From assembly GCF_900110995.1 (NCBI RefSeq), contig NZ_FOJF01000001.1, positions 3,818,803 through 3,882,802 of the forward strand: a stretch of DNA of 64,000 bases, in the 5' to 3' direction. Below, piece by piece: positions 1 through 9,559 of this stretch. This stretch comes from Chitinophaga sp. YR573 (GTDB lineage Bacteria; Bacteroidota; Bacteroidia; Chitinophagales; Chitinophagaceae). Numbering within the stretch: position 1 is the stretch's first letter; every line of letters starts with the position of its first letter. A model generated the notes under the pieces. It was not told the origin of the DNA. It ran no database searches and saw nothing but the letters and a program-made list of their open reading frames with translations. A program made the translations under genes and the position numbers.

Positions 1-1
1 A

Positions 2-2641
2 GGAGCTACTACCTCACTCACTATCAGGAACCCTGTTACCTGGGCCTCTACCGGTTCTACCACAGATCCGCTGTTTGTGATAGATGGCTTCCAGCTGACT
101 AAGCAGGACTTCGATAACCTCGATGCTACACTGATAGAGAGTGTTACTTTTCTTAAAGATGCTGCTGCATCTATCTATGGTGCAAGAGGTGCCAACGGTG
201 TTATCCTCGTGAAAACGAAAATGGGAAAACCAGGGAAACCGCGTATCAGTTATGCCGGTTCTTATGGTATTTCTTCGGCTACTTATATCCCGGAAATGTT
301 ATCAGGATATGATCAGGCTATTCAGCTGAATAATAAGTATACCAGTCTGAAAGATGCGGATGCTAATAAATATTACACACCCGATGAACTGGCATATCTC
401 AAAACACATAATAACAACTGGATAGATGATGTGTGGAAAAGCTCTCACCTTACCAGGCATACTATCAGTGTGAGTGGCGGTACAGACAGGATCACCTTTT
501 TTGCCGGCGGAAATTATTATAAAGAGAATGGTAATGTGGGTGATTTATATGTAACAAAATATGGTTTGAGAATGGGGATTAATGCTAAGATCATTGATAA
601 CCTTACTACCAGTATTTCCTTTTCTACAGATAATGCCCTTACAAACAGACCGGCTCCTAAAACGGTGCAGTCTGGTTTAACTGAGCAGTCGGATCAGATG
701 AGCGCTACGGTAAGTGCGTTGCTGCTTACACCGGGATGGGTGCCTATGTATATAAATGGCAGACCGGTATATTCTTCTGTACCAGGCTGGCATCCGCAGG
801 AACTGATTAAAACAGGTAGTTACAGCAAGCTGAAATCACAGGGGCAAACGATTAATGCCAGCCTGGATTATAAGCTGCCGGCTGTCAAGGGATTAACTTT
901 CCGTGTACAATATGGGCGTAATGCACGTACTAACTTCGGCAAGGAATATTACCTGCCTTATTCCCTGTACAACTTTGTAAGGGAAGGTACGCACAACACC
1001 TCTCAGAATGTGATTTTCACTAATCAGCTGACGACTACCAATCCAAGTACGCTTATCAAGAATGGTAATTTAATGACGGAATCGTATGGAGGTACTTCCA
1101 GTTACCAGTTGAATGAGTCCGTAAGTTATGACCGTACTTTCGGGAAACATGCGGTGAACCTGATATTAGTAGCAGAACAGAGTGAAAGTCAGACAGATAA
1201 TTTTGATACGAGAAGAGAAACTGTAGTAATACCTGGTATCGATCAGTTGTTTGCTTTTAGTCAGGATAAAACATTATACGATAACTCTGGTTCTTCAGGA
1301 GAAGGTGGCAGGATGAGTTACCTCGGTCGTCTGAATTACGCATTCAAGGATAAGTTCTTATTAGAGGCAACTTTCCGTGCAGATGCTTCCCCGAACTTTC
1401 CTAAAACATCCCAGTGGGGATATTTCCCTTCTGTAGCTGTAGGCTGGAAGTTATCCGAAGAGCCTTTCTTTAAGGAACATGTAAGGGCTATAAATGACTT
1501 TAAAATCCGTTTCCAGGTAGGGTTAACAGGTAATGATGCGGTAAGGAATTATCAGTATAAAGAGAGATACACACAAACTACGGGGATGCTGTTTGGCAGT
1601 ACGCTCACCAGTGGCTTAAATAATAATGATATTCCTAACCCCAGTATCACCTGGGAAAGAGCATTGTATAAAAACCTTGGTTTTGATGGAACAATGTTCA
1701 ACCGTCGTTTCAACTTTGCTATCGATCTCTACCATCGTTATAATTATGATATGCTGATGCAGCCAACCAGCACTGTTCCTACTACTTTCGGCGGTGGTAT
1801 CTCAGATCAGAATTATGGAAGGTTGAAATCATGGGGCCTGGAAGCCATGTTAAACTATAACGGTTCCATTACAAACGATCTGAAATTCACAACGGGTATC
1901 AACTTCTCTATCAGTGATAACAAAGTCATCCGCAAATATTACGGAGCTGGGGATACTGCCTGGAAAAATCCTATTGGCCGCAGAACGGATAACGGACTGG
2001 AAGGGTATAAATCTACCGGCATATTACGCACACAGCAGGAAGTAGATGCTTTCATGGCAAAGAACCCGGGCTGGACTATTGACGGGCAGCCATTGGTTCC
2101 TGGTTACATGAACTATGCTGATATCAATAAAGACGGTAAGATCGATGAAAATGATAAAACACGTATTGCATCAAGAGGTGGAAGTTTATTTGGTGTAGGG
2201 TTTATTCTGGGTGCTTCCTGGAAAACGCTGAAGCTGAGTGCTAACATCGGTTTACAGGTAGGTGGATATGAAGCATATGATAAAACTGCCAGAACACCTG
2301 CTACAGAGAACCAGCGCTCATTAGCTATCTGGAAAGATTCATGGTCAACGGAGAACCCGAATGCAAAGTATCCGCTTATCAACTCTCCATTGATCAAGGA
2401 AGTATCAGATTTCTGGATCCGTAGCGGAACAACCATGCGTGTGAATAATATGATGTTATCATATGGATTGCCTCAGGCATTATCTGCAAGATGGAAGATT
2501 CCGGATCTGCGGGTATTTGTTACCGGCACAAATTTATGGTCAATCATTAATAATCAGCCTTACAAAGATCCTGCTACCAACCTGGCAGTAGATTATCCTG
2601 CTCTCCGCACGTATACGTTCGGTTTAAATCTGAGCCTGTAA
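2..2641 (+). CDS. SusC/RagA-type TonB-dependent receptor, 5' end missing
   Basis: Outer-membrane TonB-dependent porin that, with its SusD lipoprotein, imports oligosaccharides (here most likely pectic) into the periplasm. The reading frame is open to the window edge, so the signal peptide, any carboxypeptidase-regulatory-like domain and the first part of the plug are outside. The visible part opens within the plug (DPLFVIDGFQL, then LKDAAASIYGARGANGVILV, the classic SusC plug signature) and runs through a long beta-barrel to a terminal aromatic-rich strand (TYTFGLNLSL). About 880 codons are visible, and the usual family length is about 1000. The SusD gene follows after 10 bp. The internal GTG at 77 lies inside the conserved plug and is not a start. 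The family call is firm; the substrate is inferred from neighbours. Confidence 0.96.
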   Translation, partial: GATTSLTIRNPVTWASTGSTTDPLFVIDGFQLTKQDFDNLDATLIESVTFLKDAAASIYGARGANGVILVKTKMGKPGKPRISYAGSYGISSATYIPEMLSGYDQAIQLNNKYTSLKDADANKYYTPDELAYLKTHNNNWIDDVWKSSHLTRHTISVSGGTDRITFFAGGNYYKENGNVGDLYVTKYGLRMGINAKIIDNLTTSISFSTDNALTNRPAPKTVQSGLTEQSDQMSATVSALLLTPGWVPMYINGRPVYSSVPGWHPQELIKTGSYSKLKSQGQTINASLDYKLPAVKGLTFRVQYGRNARTNFGKEYYLPYSLYNFVREGTHNTSQNVIFTNQLTTTNPSTLIKNGNLMTESYGGTSSYQLNESVSYDRTFGKHAVNLILVAEQSESQTDNFDTRRETVVIPGIDQLFAFSQDKTLYDNSGSSGEGGRMSYLGRLNYAFKDKFLLEATFRADASPNFPKTSQWGYFPSVAVGWKLSEEPFFKEHVRAINDFKIRFQVGLTGNDAVRNYQYKERYTQTTGMLFGSTLTSGLNNNDIPNPSITWERALYKNLGFDGTMFNRRFNFAIDLYHRYNYDMLMQPTSTVPTTFGGGISDQNYGRLKSWGLEAMLNYNGSITNDLKFTTGINFSISDNKVIRKYYGAGDTAWKNPIGRRTDNGLEGYKSTGILRTQQEVDAFMAKNPGWTIDGQPLVPGYMNYADINKDGKIDENDKTRIASRGGSLFGVGFILGASWKTLKLSANIGLQVGGYEAYDKTARTPATENQRSLAIWKDSWSTENPNAKYPLINSPLIKEVSDFWIRSGTTMRVNNMMLSYGLPQALSARWKIPDLRVFVTGTNLWSIINNQPYKDPATNLAVDYPALRTYTFGLNLSL

Positions 2642-2651
2642 AAAAGATCTC

Positions 2652-4406
2652 ATGAAAAAGTTATTGATATTTATATTTTGCCTCACATCCTGTTCCAAGA
2701 TCCTTGATAAAACGGACCTTACAGGGATAGATGAACGTACCTGGGATACGGAGTCTACTGCTACACTCTTCCTGAACAGACTCTACGATGTATCCATGCC
2801 TACATGGCCTAATATGAGCAGTTCAGCTACCTTACCTACCGGTATTCACGATCTGGCTGATGATTATAACGGAGGAGAAGCGAAGATCTGGTACGGACAA
2901 TTATCTGCAGATAATATAACAGATTTCTTCGGGGGAAATGCAGCCAGTAATGCCTGGGCATACATCCGTAAAATTAATATCCTGCTTACACAGATAGACC
3001 AGGGCACATTGCCTTTGGATGTTAAAACGAAAATTAAAGCGCAGGCTTATTTCTTAAGAGGATGGGTTTATTTCCAGCTGGTGAAATTATATGGAGGAGT
3101 ACCATACCTCAATCATCCGCAGGACTGGGTAACAGAAAACCTGCAGGTAAAGCGTAATAAAACCTCTGACTGTATAGACTCTATCGCCCGCGATTTTGAC
3201 ATGGCTACTTCTTTACCGGCTTCCTGGGGCAGTACCGACCGTGGACGTATTACAAGAGGCGCTGCATTGGGTATAAAGGGCCGTATGCTGTTGTATTGGG
3301 CCAGTCCGCAGTTTAACCCCGGCAATGATGCTGCGCGTTGGGAAAGGGCTTATAAAGCCAACAGGGCGGCATATGATACACTGCTGATAGATGGGTATGC
3401 GTTATTTTCCAATTTCGCCAATGTATGGCTGGATGAGGGTAGTGGTAATAAGGAAGTGATCATGTTAAGATCATTTGACGGAGCTACAAAAGCCAGTACA
3501 TTTGAAGATGTTGCCCGGCCTTATTCTGAGTCTAATGGTGGCGGTGGGGCTTACCAGCCTACGCTGGAACTGGTGAGGACCTTTCCTATGAAAAACGGGT
3601 TACCTATAACAGATGCTACTTCCGGTTACGACTCTGTGTATTACTGGAAAAACCGTGATCCCCGCTTTGATGCAACTATTGCTTATAACGGCTGTACCTG
3701 GCCGCTGAGTAATAAAACCAATCGTAAGCAATGGAATTATGCGGGTGTTACTGATGATAAAAACAAACCCTGTGTAACAGGTTTCTACTGTCGTAAACTG
3801 ATCAATACAGCGACTATAAAAGATAATTCCAAACTGGGCAAAACCGACTGGATTGAATTACGTTTAGCGGAAGTGATGCTGAACCTTGCGGAATGTGCAA
3901 ATGCTACGGGGCGTACACAGGAAGCATATGATATGCTGATCGCTATCCGTAAAAGAGCAGGTATTGATGCCGGGGTAGCAGGGTTATATGGATTAAAGGC
4001 AGCTATGACACAAACAGAGATGTGGAATGCTATTTTATCAGAGCGCAGGGTAGAGCTGGCCTTCGAAGGCAAGAGATACGATGATCTGCGTCGTAATAAG
4101 TTATTTGATCAGTTGAACGGAACGAAAAGACATGTGCTTAAAATAGCTCTCAAAGCGCCTTTTACTGTAAAAGACCTGGAGAAAGTAGACGGAGAGGGGG
4201 TGATGCTGAGGGATCGTATAGATATTAATGGCCCGGATTATATCACTTATTTCAGTCCGTTTGTAGATGTACTTGATACACAGAATTCGATCAACTTTTT
4301 ATCTAATTATTATTTCTATGCTATCCCAACATCAAATATTCTCAGAAACCCTGCATTGGAACAAACAGCAGGATGGGGTAGCGGTACGTTTAATCCGATT
4401 GAGTAA
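2652..4406 (+). CDS. SusD/RagB-family nutrient-binding outer-membrane lipoprotein
   Basis: Surface glycan-binding lipoprotein that caps the SusC channel just upstream. The N-terminus MKKLLIFIFCLTSCSK has a lipobox (LTSC), so the mature protein should begin at a lipidated Cys. Family features include the helical TPR-like region around AQAYFLRGWVYFQLVKLYGG (about residues 130-150) and the C-terminal LRLAEVMLNLAECANATG and ERRVELAFEGKRYDDLRR segments (about residues 405-475). At 584 aa it is normal for the family. It lies 10 bp after SusC and 11 bp before a pectate lyase, so it is surely co-transcribed. The glycan bound is inferred to be a pectin fragment. Confidence 0.96.
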   Translation: MKKLLIFIFCLTSCSKILDKTDLTGIDERTWDTESTATLFLNRLYDVSMPTWPNMSSSATLPTGIHDLADDYNGGEAKIWYGQLSADNITDFFGGNAASNAWAYIRKINILLTQIDQGTLPLDVKTKIKAQAYFLRGWVYFQLVKLYGGVPYLNHPQDWVTENLQVKRNKTSDCIDSIARDFDMATSLPASWGSTDRGRITRGAALGIKGRMLLYWASPQFNPGNDAARWERAYKANRAAYDTLLIDGYALFSNFANVWLDEGSGNKEVIMLRSFDGATKASTFEDVARPYSESNGGGGAYQPTLELVRTFPMKNGLPITDATSGYDSVYYWKNRDPRFDATIAYNGCTWPLSNKTNRKQWNYAGVTDDKNKPCVTGFYCRKLINTATIKDNSKLGKTDWIELRLAEVMLNLAECANATGRTQEAYDMLIAIRKRAGIDAGVAGLYGLKAAMTQTEMWNAILSERRVELAFEGKRYDDLRRNKLFDQLNGTKRHVLKIALKAPFTVKDLEKVDGEGVMLRDRIDINGPDYITYFSPFVDVLDTQNSINFLSNYYFYAIPTSNILRNPALEQTAGWGSGTFNPIE

Positions 4407-4417
4407 TATATAGAATC

Positions 4418-6526
4418 ATGCGTAATTTAATCAAGATGAAAATACCTTTTTTATTAGCTGCTCTTTTTATCATGCAGCAGGCACAGGCTCAATATCCAAA
4501 GATTCCTAAAGATGTACAGGAAGTAAGTGATAAACTCCTTGACAGCGCTAAAAAACATGCTGATGAGGCATGGCAGAAAGCATTACCTATTGTTCAGAAA
4601 GAAGCAAAGAATGGCAAACCTTACATTCCCTTTGCTGCCCGTCCTACGGACCTTCCACAGGCAGATATCCTGGCTTTCCCGGGAGCAGAAGGCGGCGGTG
4701 CTTACACCTTCGGTGGCCGTGGTGGTAAAATATATGTGATTACCAGTCTGGAGGATAGCGGTCCGGGTACGTTAAGAGAGGCTTGCGAAGCTGGTGGTGC
4801 ACGTACCATCGTCTTTAACGTAGCTGGTATCATCCATCTGAAAACGCCTGTCATGTTGCGGGCGCCATATGTAACTATCGCAGGGCAGACTGCTCCCGGT
4901 AGTGGTATCTGTATTGCCGGTGAGAGTTTCTGGATAGACACACACGACGTTGTTATCCGCTATTTACGCTTCCGCAGGGGAGAAACCAATGTTGGTCGCA
5001 GAGATGATGCGCTGGGTGGAAATCCTATCGGTAACCTGATTATAGACCATTGCTCCGCCAGCTGGGGACTGGATGAAAACATCTCTCTCTACAGGCATAT
5101 GTATAACCCCGGAGAAGGTTATCCTGAAGAGAAATTACCTACTGTAAATATCACTGTACAGAACTGTATTTCTTCAGAAGCGCTGGATACTTACAACCAT
5201 GCTTTTGGTAGTACGATGGGTGGTGAGAACTGTTCTTTTATCCGTAACCTCTGGGCTTGTAATGCTGGTCGTAATCCTTCTGTAGGATGGTTCAGTGTAT
5301 TCAATTTTGTGAATAATGTAGTGTTTAACTGGAAGCACCGTACAGTGGATGGTGGTGATTACCGTTCTCAGTTCAATATCATCAATAATTATTTCAAACC
5401 TGGTCCTGTTACACCTGTGGATGATCCTGTAGGGCATCGTTTACTGAAACCGGAATCTGGCCGTAGTAAATTGAAATATCAGCAGTTTGGAAGGGTGTAT
5501 GCCAGTGGAAATATTATGGAAGGAAATGACAAGGTGACTAAAGATAACTGGGATGGTGGTATACAGGTAGAAGACTTGCCGGATGCTGGTCAGTATAAAG
5601 AGGATATGCGTGCAGATAAGCCAATGCCAATGCCTCATTTCACTATTATGTCTGCTAAAGATGCGTATCAGTATGTATTGGATAATGCAGGCGCTACTTT
5701 ACCGGTAAGAGATCCGGTGGATACGCGTGTGGTAGAACAGGTGAGAACAGGTAAAATTCTTTATAAGGATAATACATCTTCTAAGATCGGACATGAATAT
5801 ATCACCCGCCGTTTAGGAGAAGATTCTTATAAACAAGGGATTATTTATGATATCAGTCAGGTTGGTGGTTACCCGGAATATAAAGGCAAACCATATAAAG
5901 ATACTGATGGAGATGGTATGCCGGATGATTGGGAAACCCGTCATAACTTAAATCCTAAAGATGCTTCTGATGCAAATAAGATAGGTAACGGAGATGGATA
6001 TACCAATATTGAAAATTTTCTGAATGATATTAAACCTGAGAAGAAAAGTTATACCGTTGTGGTAACTGAACGTGCAGATAAAATAGTTGCTGCATTAGAT
6101 ATTAAAAATGCGGGTCAGTCTGCTACTGTAAGAGATATTATTGCGCAGCAATATATTGATATCAATAATACGGAGAAGGATACGGCAGCTTTGCATCAGT
6201 TGCATGTACGTTATCTTTCTAAATTATCATCTGTATTAACTACAGAGCAGGTAACGAAAGTAAAAGACGGAATGACTTACGGCATCTTACCTACTACTTA
6301 TCATGCTTACCTGGAAATGCTGCCTCAGCTGACACCTCAGCAGCAACAGCAGATTATGGCATGGCTGGTAGAAGCAAGGGAATATGCGATGGATGCAGGT
6401 ACTTCTGAGAAGAAGCATGCCTGGTTTGGTAAATACAAAGGCAGGATAAATAATTATTTATCTGCTAATGGTATAGATATGAAAAAGGCGGAAGCCGACT
6501 GGAAGAAACGACAGAATGAAAAATAA
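4418..6526 (+). CDS. Pectate lyase (PL1-like) with C-terminal DUF3826-like domain
   Basis: Predicted to cleave polygalacturonate by beta-elimination in a calcium-dependent manner, at the surface or in the periplasm. A signal peptide is visible (MKIPFLLAALFIMQQAQAQ after a short n-region; ATG 4436 is an alternative start). The right-handed beta-helix starts at about residue 86 (FPGAEGGGAYTFGGRGGKIY) and carries the PL1 hallmarks VTIAGQTAPGSGI, VIRYLRFRRGE and IIDHCSASWGLDENIS. Near residue 495 is a calcium-loop-like DTDGDGMPDDWE stretch. Residues about 544-695 form a separate helical domain that I match to DUF3826 from memory. At 702 aa it is much longer than a bare PL1 catalytic domain. It sits directly behind SusD and overlaps the next gene by 11 bp. 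The lyase call is strong; the role of the extra domain is unknown. Confidence 0.9.
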   Translation: MRNLIKMKIPFLLAALFIMQQAQAQYPKIPKDVQEVSDKLLDSAKKHADEAWQKALPIVQKEAKNGKPYIPFAARPTDLPQADILAFPGAEGGGAYTFGGRGGKIYVITSLEDSGPGTLREACEAGGARTIVFNVAGIIHLKTPVMLRAPYVTIAGQTAPGSGICIAGESFWIDTHDVVIRYLRFRRGETNVGRRDDALGGNPIGNLIIDHCSASWGLDENISLYRHMYNPGEGYPEEKLPTVNITVQNCISSEALDTYNHAFGSTMGGENCSFIRNLWACNAGRNPSVGWFSVFNFVNNVVFNWKHRTVDGGDYRSQFNIINNYFKPGPVTPVDDPVGHRLLKPESGRSKLKYQQFGRVYASGNIMEGNDKVTKDNWDGGIQVEDLPDAGQYKEDMRADKPMPMPHFTIMSAKDAYQYVLDNAGATLPVRDPVDTRVVEQVRTGKILYKDNTSSKIGHEYITRRLGEDSYKQGIIYDISQVGGYPEYKGKPYKDTDGDGMPDDWETRHNLNPKDASDANKIGNGDGYTNIENFLNDIKPEKKSYTVVVTERADKIVAALDIKNAGQSATVRDIIAQQYIDINNTEKDTAALHQLHVRYLSKLSSVLTTEQVTKVKDGMTYGILPTTYHAYLEMLPQLTPQQQQQIMAWLVEAREYAMDAGTSEKKHAWFGKYKGRINNYLSANGIDMKKAEADWKKRQNEK

Positions 6527-9500
6527 CTTACTTTTTATATTATTTGCCTGCTTATCTGCTAGTGTTGATGCACAAAAGAAGCCTGCCCTGCCTGTAATGG
6601 TGGGGCAGGATAGTCATTTAATATATACGCCTGATTCACTAGCTAACCGGATACCCGATTTCTCTTATTGCGGATATATGGGTGGGGATAAACCTATTCC
6701 TGATGTACCGGTACGTGTACGGGTCCCTCTTGTTAAAGGGGATGCTACGGCGCGGATACAGGCTGCATTGGATTATGTAGCGGGGTTGCCTTCCCGGGGT
6801 GCAGTATTGCTGGATCCTGGTACATACGAAGTATCCGGTTCTTTGCATATTAATGCTTCGGGAGTAGTACTCAGAGGTAATAATACTTTGTTGCTGGCAA
6901 CGGGTACAAGTAGAGAAACACTGATCACTATTGAAGGACAGGATAATAGGACATTCTCTCCGGCAATAAAGATCATTGATCCCTATGTACCTGTAAATGC
7001 CCGCAAGATCAGGGTAGCGACACAAATGCATACAGGAGATAATATCCGCATTACACGCCCCTGTACAAAAGGCTGGATAGAATTATTAGGTACAGAACAT
7101 TTCGGTGGAGGGATTACTTCCTTAGGCTGGAAGCCTGGAGAAAGAGAGATTCACTGGGATAGAAAGATTACGGCTATCGCCGGAGATACAATAACATTAG
7201 ATGCGCCTCTCACAACAGCACTGGATACTACTTATGGTGGCGGATATATACAGGTATATCAGTGGCCGGGTTGTATCTCTCAGTCAGGAGTAGAGAATTT
7301 ACGTTGCAGCTCTGTATTTCATACGGGTAACATAAAAGATGAAGACCATCGCTGGATGGCCATCACTATTGAAAATACAACAGATGCCTGGGTAAGACAG
7401 GTAAGCTTTGAACATTTCGCCGGATCAGCAGTAGCTGTATTGGAAACTGCCCGGCGAATAACAGTTGAAGATTGTATTTCTCTGGCGCCTATTTCTGAGA
7501 TTGGTGGGCAAAGGAGAAATACTTTCTTTACTTCCGGACAACAAACACTCTTCCAGCGCAACTACGCTGAATACGGCTATCATGATTTTGCTACCGGCTT
7601 TTGTGTTGCTGGCCCTAATGCCTTTGTACAATGTGAATCTTACCTCCCCTTCAGTTATAGCGGAGCTATTGACAGCTGGGCTTCCGGTTTGTTAATGGAT
7701 ATCGTACAGGTAGATGGGCAGGCATTAGGATTCCCTAACCGCGGACAGGATGGCCAGGGAGCAGGATGGAGTGCTGCTAACAGCATGTTATGGCAATGCG
7801 CTGCGGCAAGGATAGATTGTTACCGTCCGCCAGGAGCTAATAACTGGGCCTTTGGCTCCTGGGCGCAATTTGCAGGAGACGGGTACTGGGAGAGTTCCAA
7901 TGAATACGTCCAGCCCCGCAGTCTCTACTACGCTCAGTTATTTGACCGCACAGGAGATCAGACAAGAGCGCAGTTATTACCGGTAACATCAGAAGCATCC
8001 AGTAGCCCTACCGTAGAGCAAACGGCTGCACTGATTAAACAATCAGAGCAACCTGCATTGACTTTACACGACTGGATTCTACAGGCAGGGAAAAGGAATC
8101 CCATTCCTGTTGATGGAACAGGCGCTATTACTATCGCATACAAGGAGCCTGCTGTTAATAAGCAGACAAATCCCCTGCAGATTTCCAACGGCTGGTTAGT
8201 TCGTAATGGCGCAGTCATCACCGGTGAACGCAGAGACGTTTCCTGGTGGAGAGGCAGCCCTAAACCTTACGACCTTAAAGGCGCTGGGCCGCACATCACC
8301 CGTTTTGTACCAGGGCGCACCGGCACAGGTCTCACAGATAACCTGGATACTGTCACTAACCAGATGGTACGCAAGCATATCGCTGCTATAGAACATAACT
8401 ACGGCTTATGGTATGATCGCCGTCGCGATGATCATGAACGTGTGATGCGCATAGACGGAGATGTATGGCCTCCATTTTATGAACTCCCTTTTGCACGTAG
8501 TGGCAAAGGAACTGCCTGGGATGGGCTCAGCAAATACGATCTTACAAAATATAACCGCTGGTACTGGGATCGTTTAAAAGCATTCGCCACACTGGCGGAT
8601 AAGAAAGGACTGATCCTCATCCACCAGCAATATTTCCAGCACAACATCATAGAAGCCGGAGCGCATTATGCAGATTTCCCCTGGCGGCCAGCTAATAATA
8701 TCAATGCAACAGGCTTCCCTGAACCACCTCCCTACGCAGGTGGTAAACGCATTTTTATGGCAGAGCAGTTCTATGATACTACAAACGCAGTAAGGCGTAA
8801 TCTGCACAAGGCTTACATCCGTCAGTGCCTGAACAACTTCGATGGTACCAGCAGTGTCATTCAGTTATTAGGCGCGGAGTTCACCGGGCCATTGCACTTC
8901 GTGCAATTCTGGACAGACGAAATAGCTGCCTGGAAAAGAGAAACCGGCAAGCCGGCTATCATCGGACTAAGTACTACCAAAGATGTGCAGGATGCTATTT
9001 TGGAAGATAAAACGCGTTTGTCTGCTATAGACCTGATCGATATCCGCTACTGGTATTACCAGCAGAATGGAACTGCCTACGCACCACAGGGTGGACAGAA
9101 TCTGGCCCCTCGCCAGCATGCAAGGTTGTTAAAGCCAAAGAAAACCAGTGCGGAGCAGGTTTACCGGGCTGTAAGAGAGTATCGCAGTAAATACCCTGGC
9201 AAGGCAGTACTGTATTCCGCAGATGGATATGATGCCTTTGGCTGGGCAGTATTTATGGCAGGTGGTTCACTGGCCAATATCCCTGTTATTCAGGCAGATG
9301 GATTTTTATCAGCAGCAGCCTCTATGCAACCGGCAGATAATACAGACGGCCAGTTAACATTAAGCAATAGCAATAACGAATACATCGTATACAGCACATC
9401 TGCCATCCACTTAGATCTGAAAGGATCTTACAAAGCCTGCTGGATAGATCCCAAAGACGGCCATGTATTAAAAACAGAAAAAAACATAAAGACGTTGAAA

Positions 9501-9545
9501 AGCCCCGTAGAAGATACGGTAGTACTATGGCTAACCCGGATGTAA
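6516..9545 (+). CDS. Exported beta-helix protein with C-terminal DUF6298-like domain, putative pectinolytic enzyme
   Basis: A 1009-aa two-part protein with a signal peptide (MKNNLLFILFACLSASVDAQ). Residues about 60-480 read as a right-handed parallel beta-helix of pectin-lyase type: DATARIQAALDYVAGLPSRG, GGAVLLDPGTYEVSG-like turns, then repeated ENTTDAWVRQVSFEHF and ARRITVEDCISL rungs. From about residue 554 (SNGWLVRNG) to the end is a second region rich in Trp and acidic residues (RIDGDVWPPFYELPFAR, YNRWYWDRL, IRYWYYQQNG) that resembles the DUF6298 family and could be a TIM-barrel hydrolase. No catalytic residues can be assigned by eye. It overlaps the PL1 gene by 11 bp and sits 14 bp before the GH140-like gene, which ties it to pectin breakdown. 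Exact activity unknown. Confidence 0.75.
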   Translation: MKNNLLFILFACLSASVDAQKKPALPVMVGQDSHLIYTPDSLANRIPDFSYCGYMGGDKPIPDVPVRVRVPLVKGDATARIQAALDYVAGLPSRGAVLLDPGTYEVSGSLHINASGVVLRGNNTLLLATGTSRETLITIEGQDNRTFSPAIKIIDPYVPVNARKIRVATQMHTGDNIRITRPCTKGWIELLGTEHFGGGITSLGWKPGEREIHWDRKITAIAGDTITLDAPLTTALDTTYGGGYIQVYQWPGCISQSGVENLRCSSVFHTGNIKDEDHRWMAITIENTTDAWVRQVSFEHFAGSAVAVLETARRITVEDCISLAPISEIGGQRRNTFFTSGQQTLFQRNYAEYGYHDFATGFCVAGPNAFVQCESYLPFSYSGAIDSWASGLLMDIVQVDGQALGFPNRGQDGQGAGWSAANSMLWQCAAARIDCYRPPGANNWAFGSWAQFAGDGYWESSNEYVQPRSLYYAQLFDRTGDQTRAQLLPVTSEASSSPTVEQTAALIKQSEQPALTLHDWILQAGKRNPIPVDGTGAITIAYKEPAVNKQTNPLQISNGWLVRNGAVITGERRDVSWWRGSPKPYDLKGAGPHITRFVPGRTGTGLTDNLDTVTNQMVRKHIAAIEHNYGLWYDRRRDDHERVMRIDGDVWPPFYELPFARSGKGTAWDGLSKYDLTKYNRWYWDRLKAFATLADKKGLILIHQQYFQHNIIEAGAHYADFPWRPANNINATGFPEPPPYAGGKRIFMAEQFYDTTNAVRRNLHKAYIRQCLNNFDGTSSVIQLLGAEFTGPLHFVQFWTDEIAAWKRETGKPAIIGLSTTKDVQDAILEDKTRLSAIDLIDIRYWYYQQNGTAYAPQGGQNLAPRQHARLLKPKKTSAEQVYRAVREYRSKYPGKAVLYSADGYDAFGWAVFMAGGSLANIPVIQADGFLSAAASMQPADNTDGQLTLSNSNNEYIVYSTSAIHLDLKGSYKACWIDPKDGHVLKTEKNIKTLKSPVEDTVVLWLTRM

Positions 9546-9559
9546 TAAACAAGATCTAT

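Noticed and set aside
2-2641. First gene as a truncated pseudogene starting at GTG 77
   Set aside because: The frame is open to the window edge and the plug motif is intact, so the gene is simply cut by the window.
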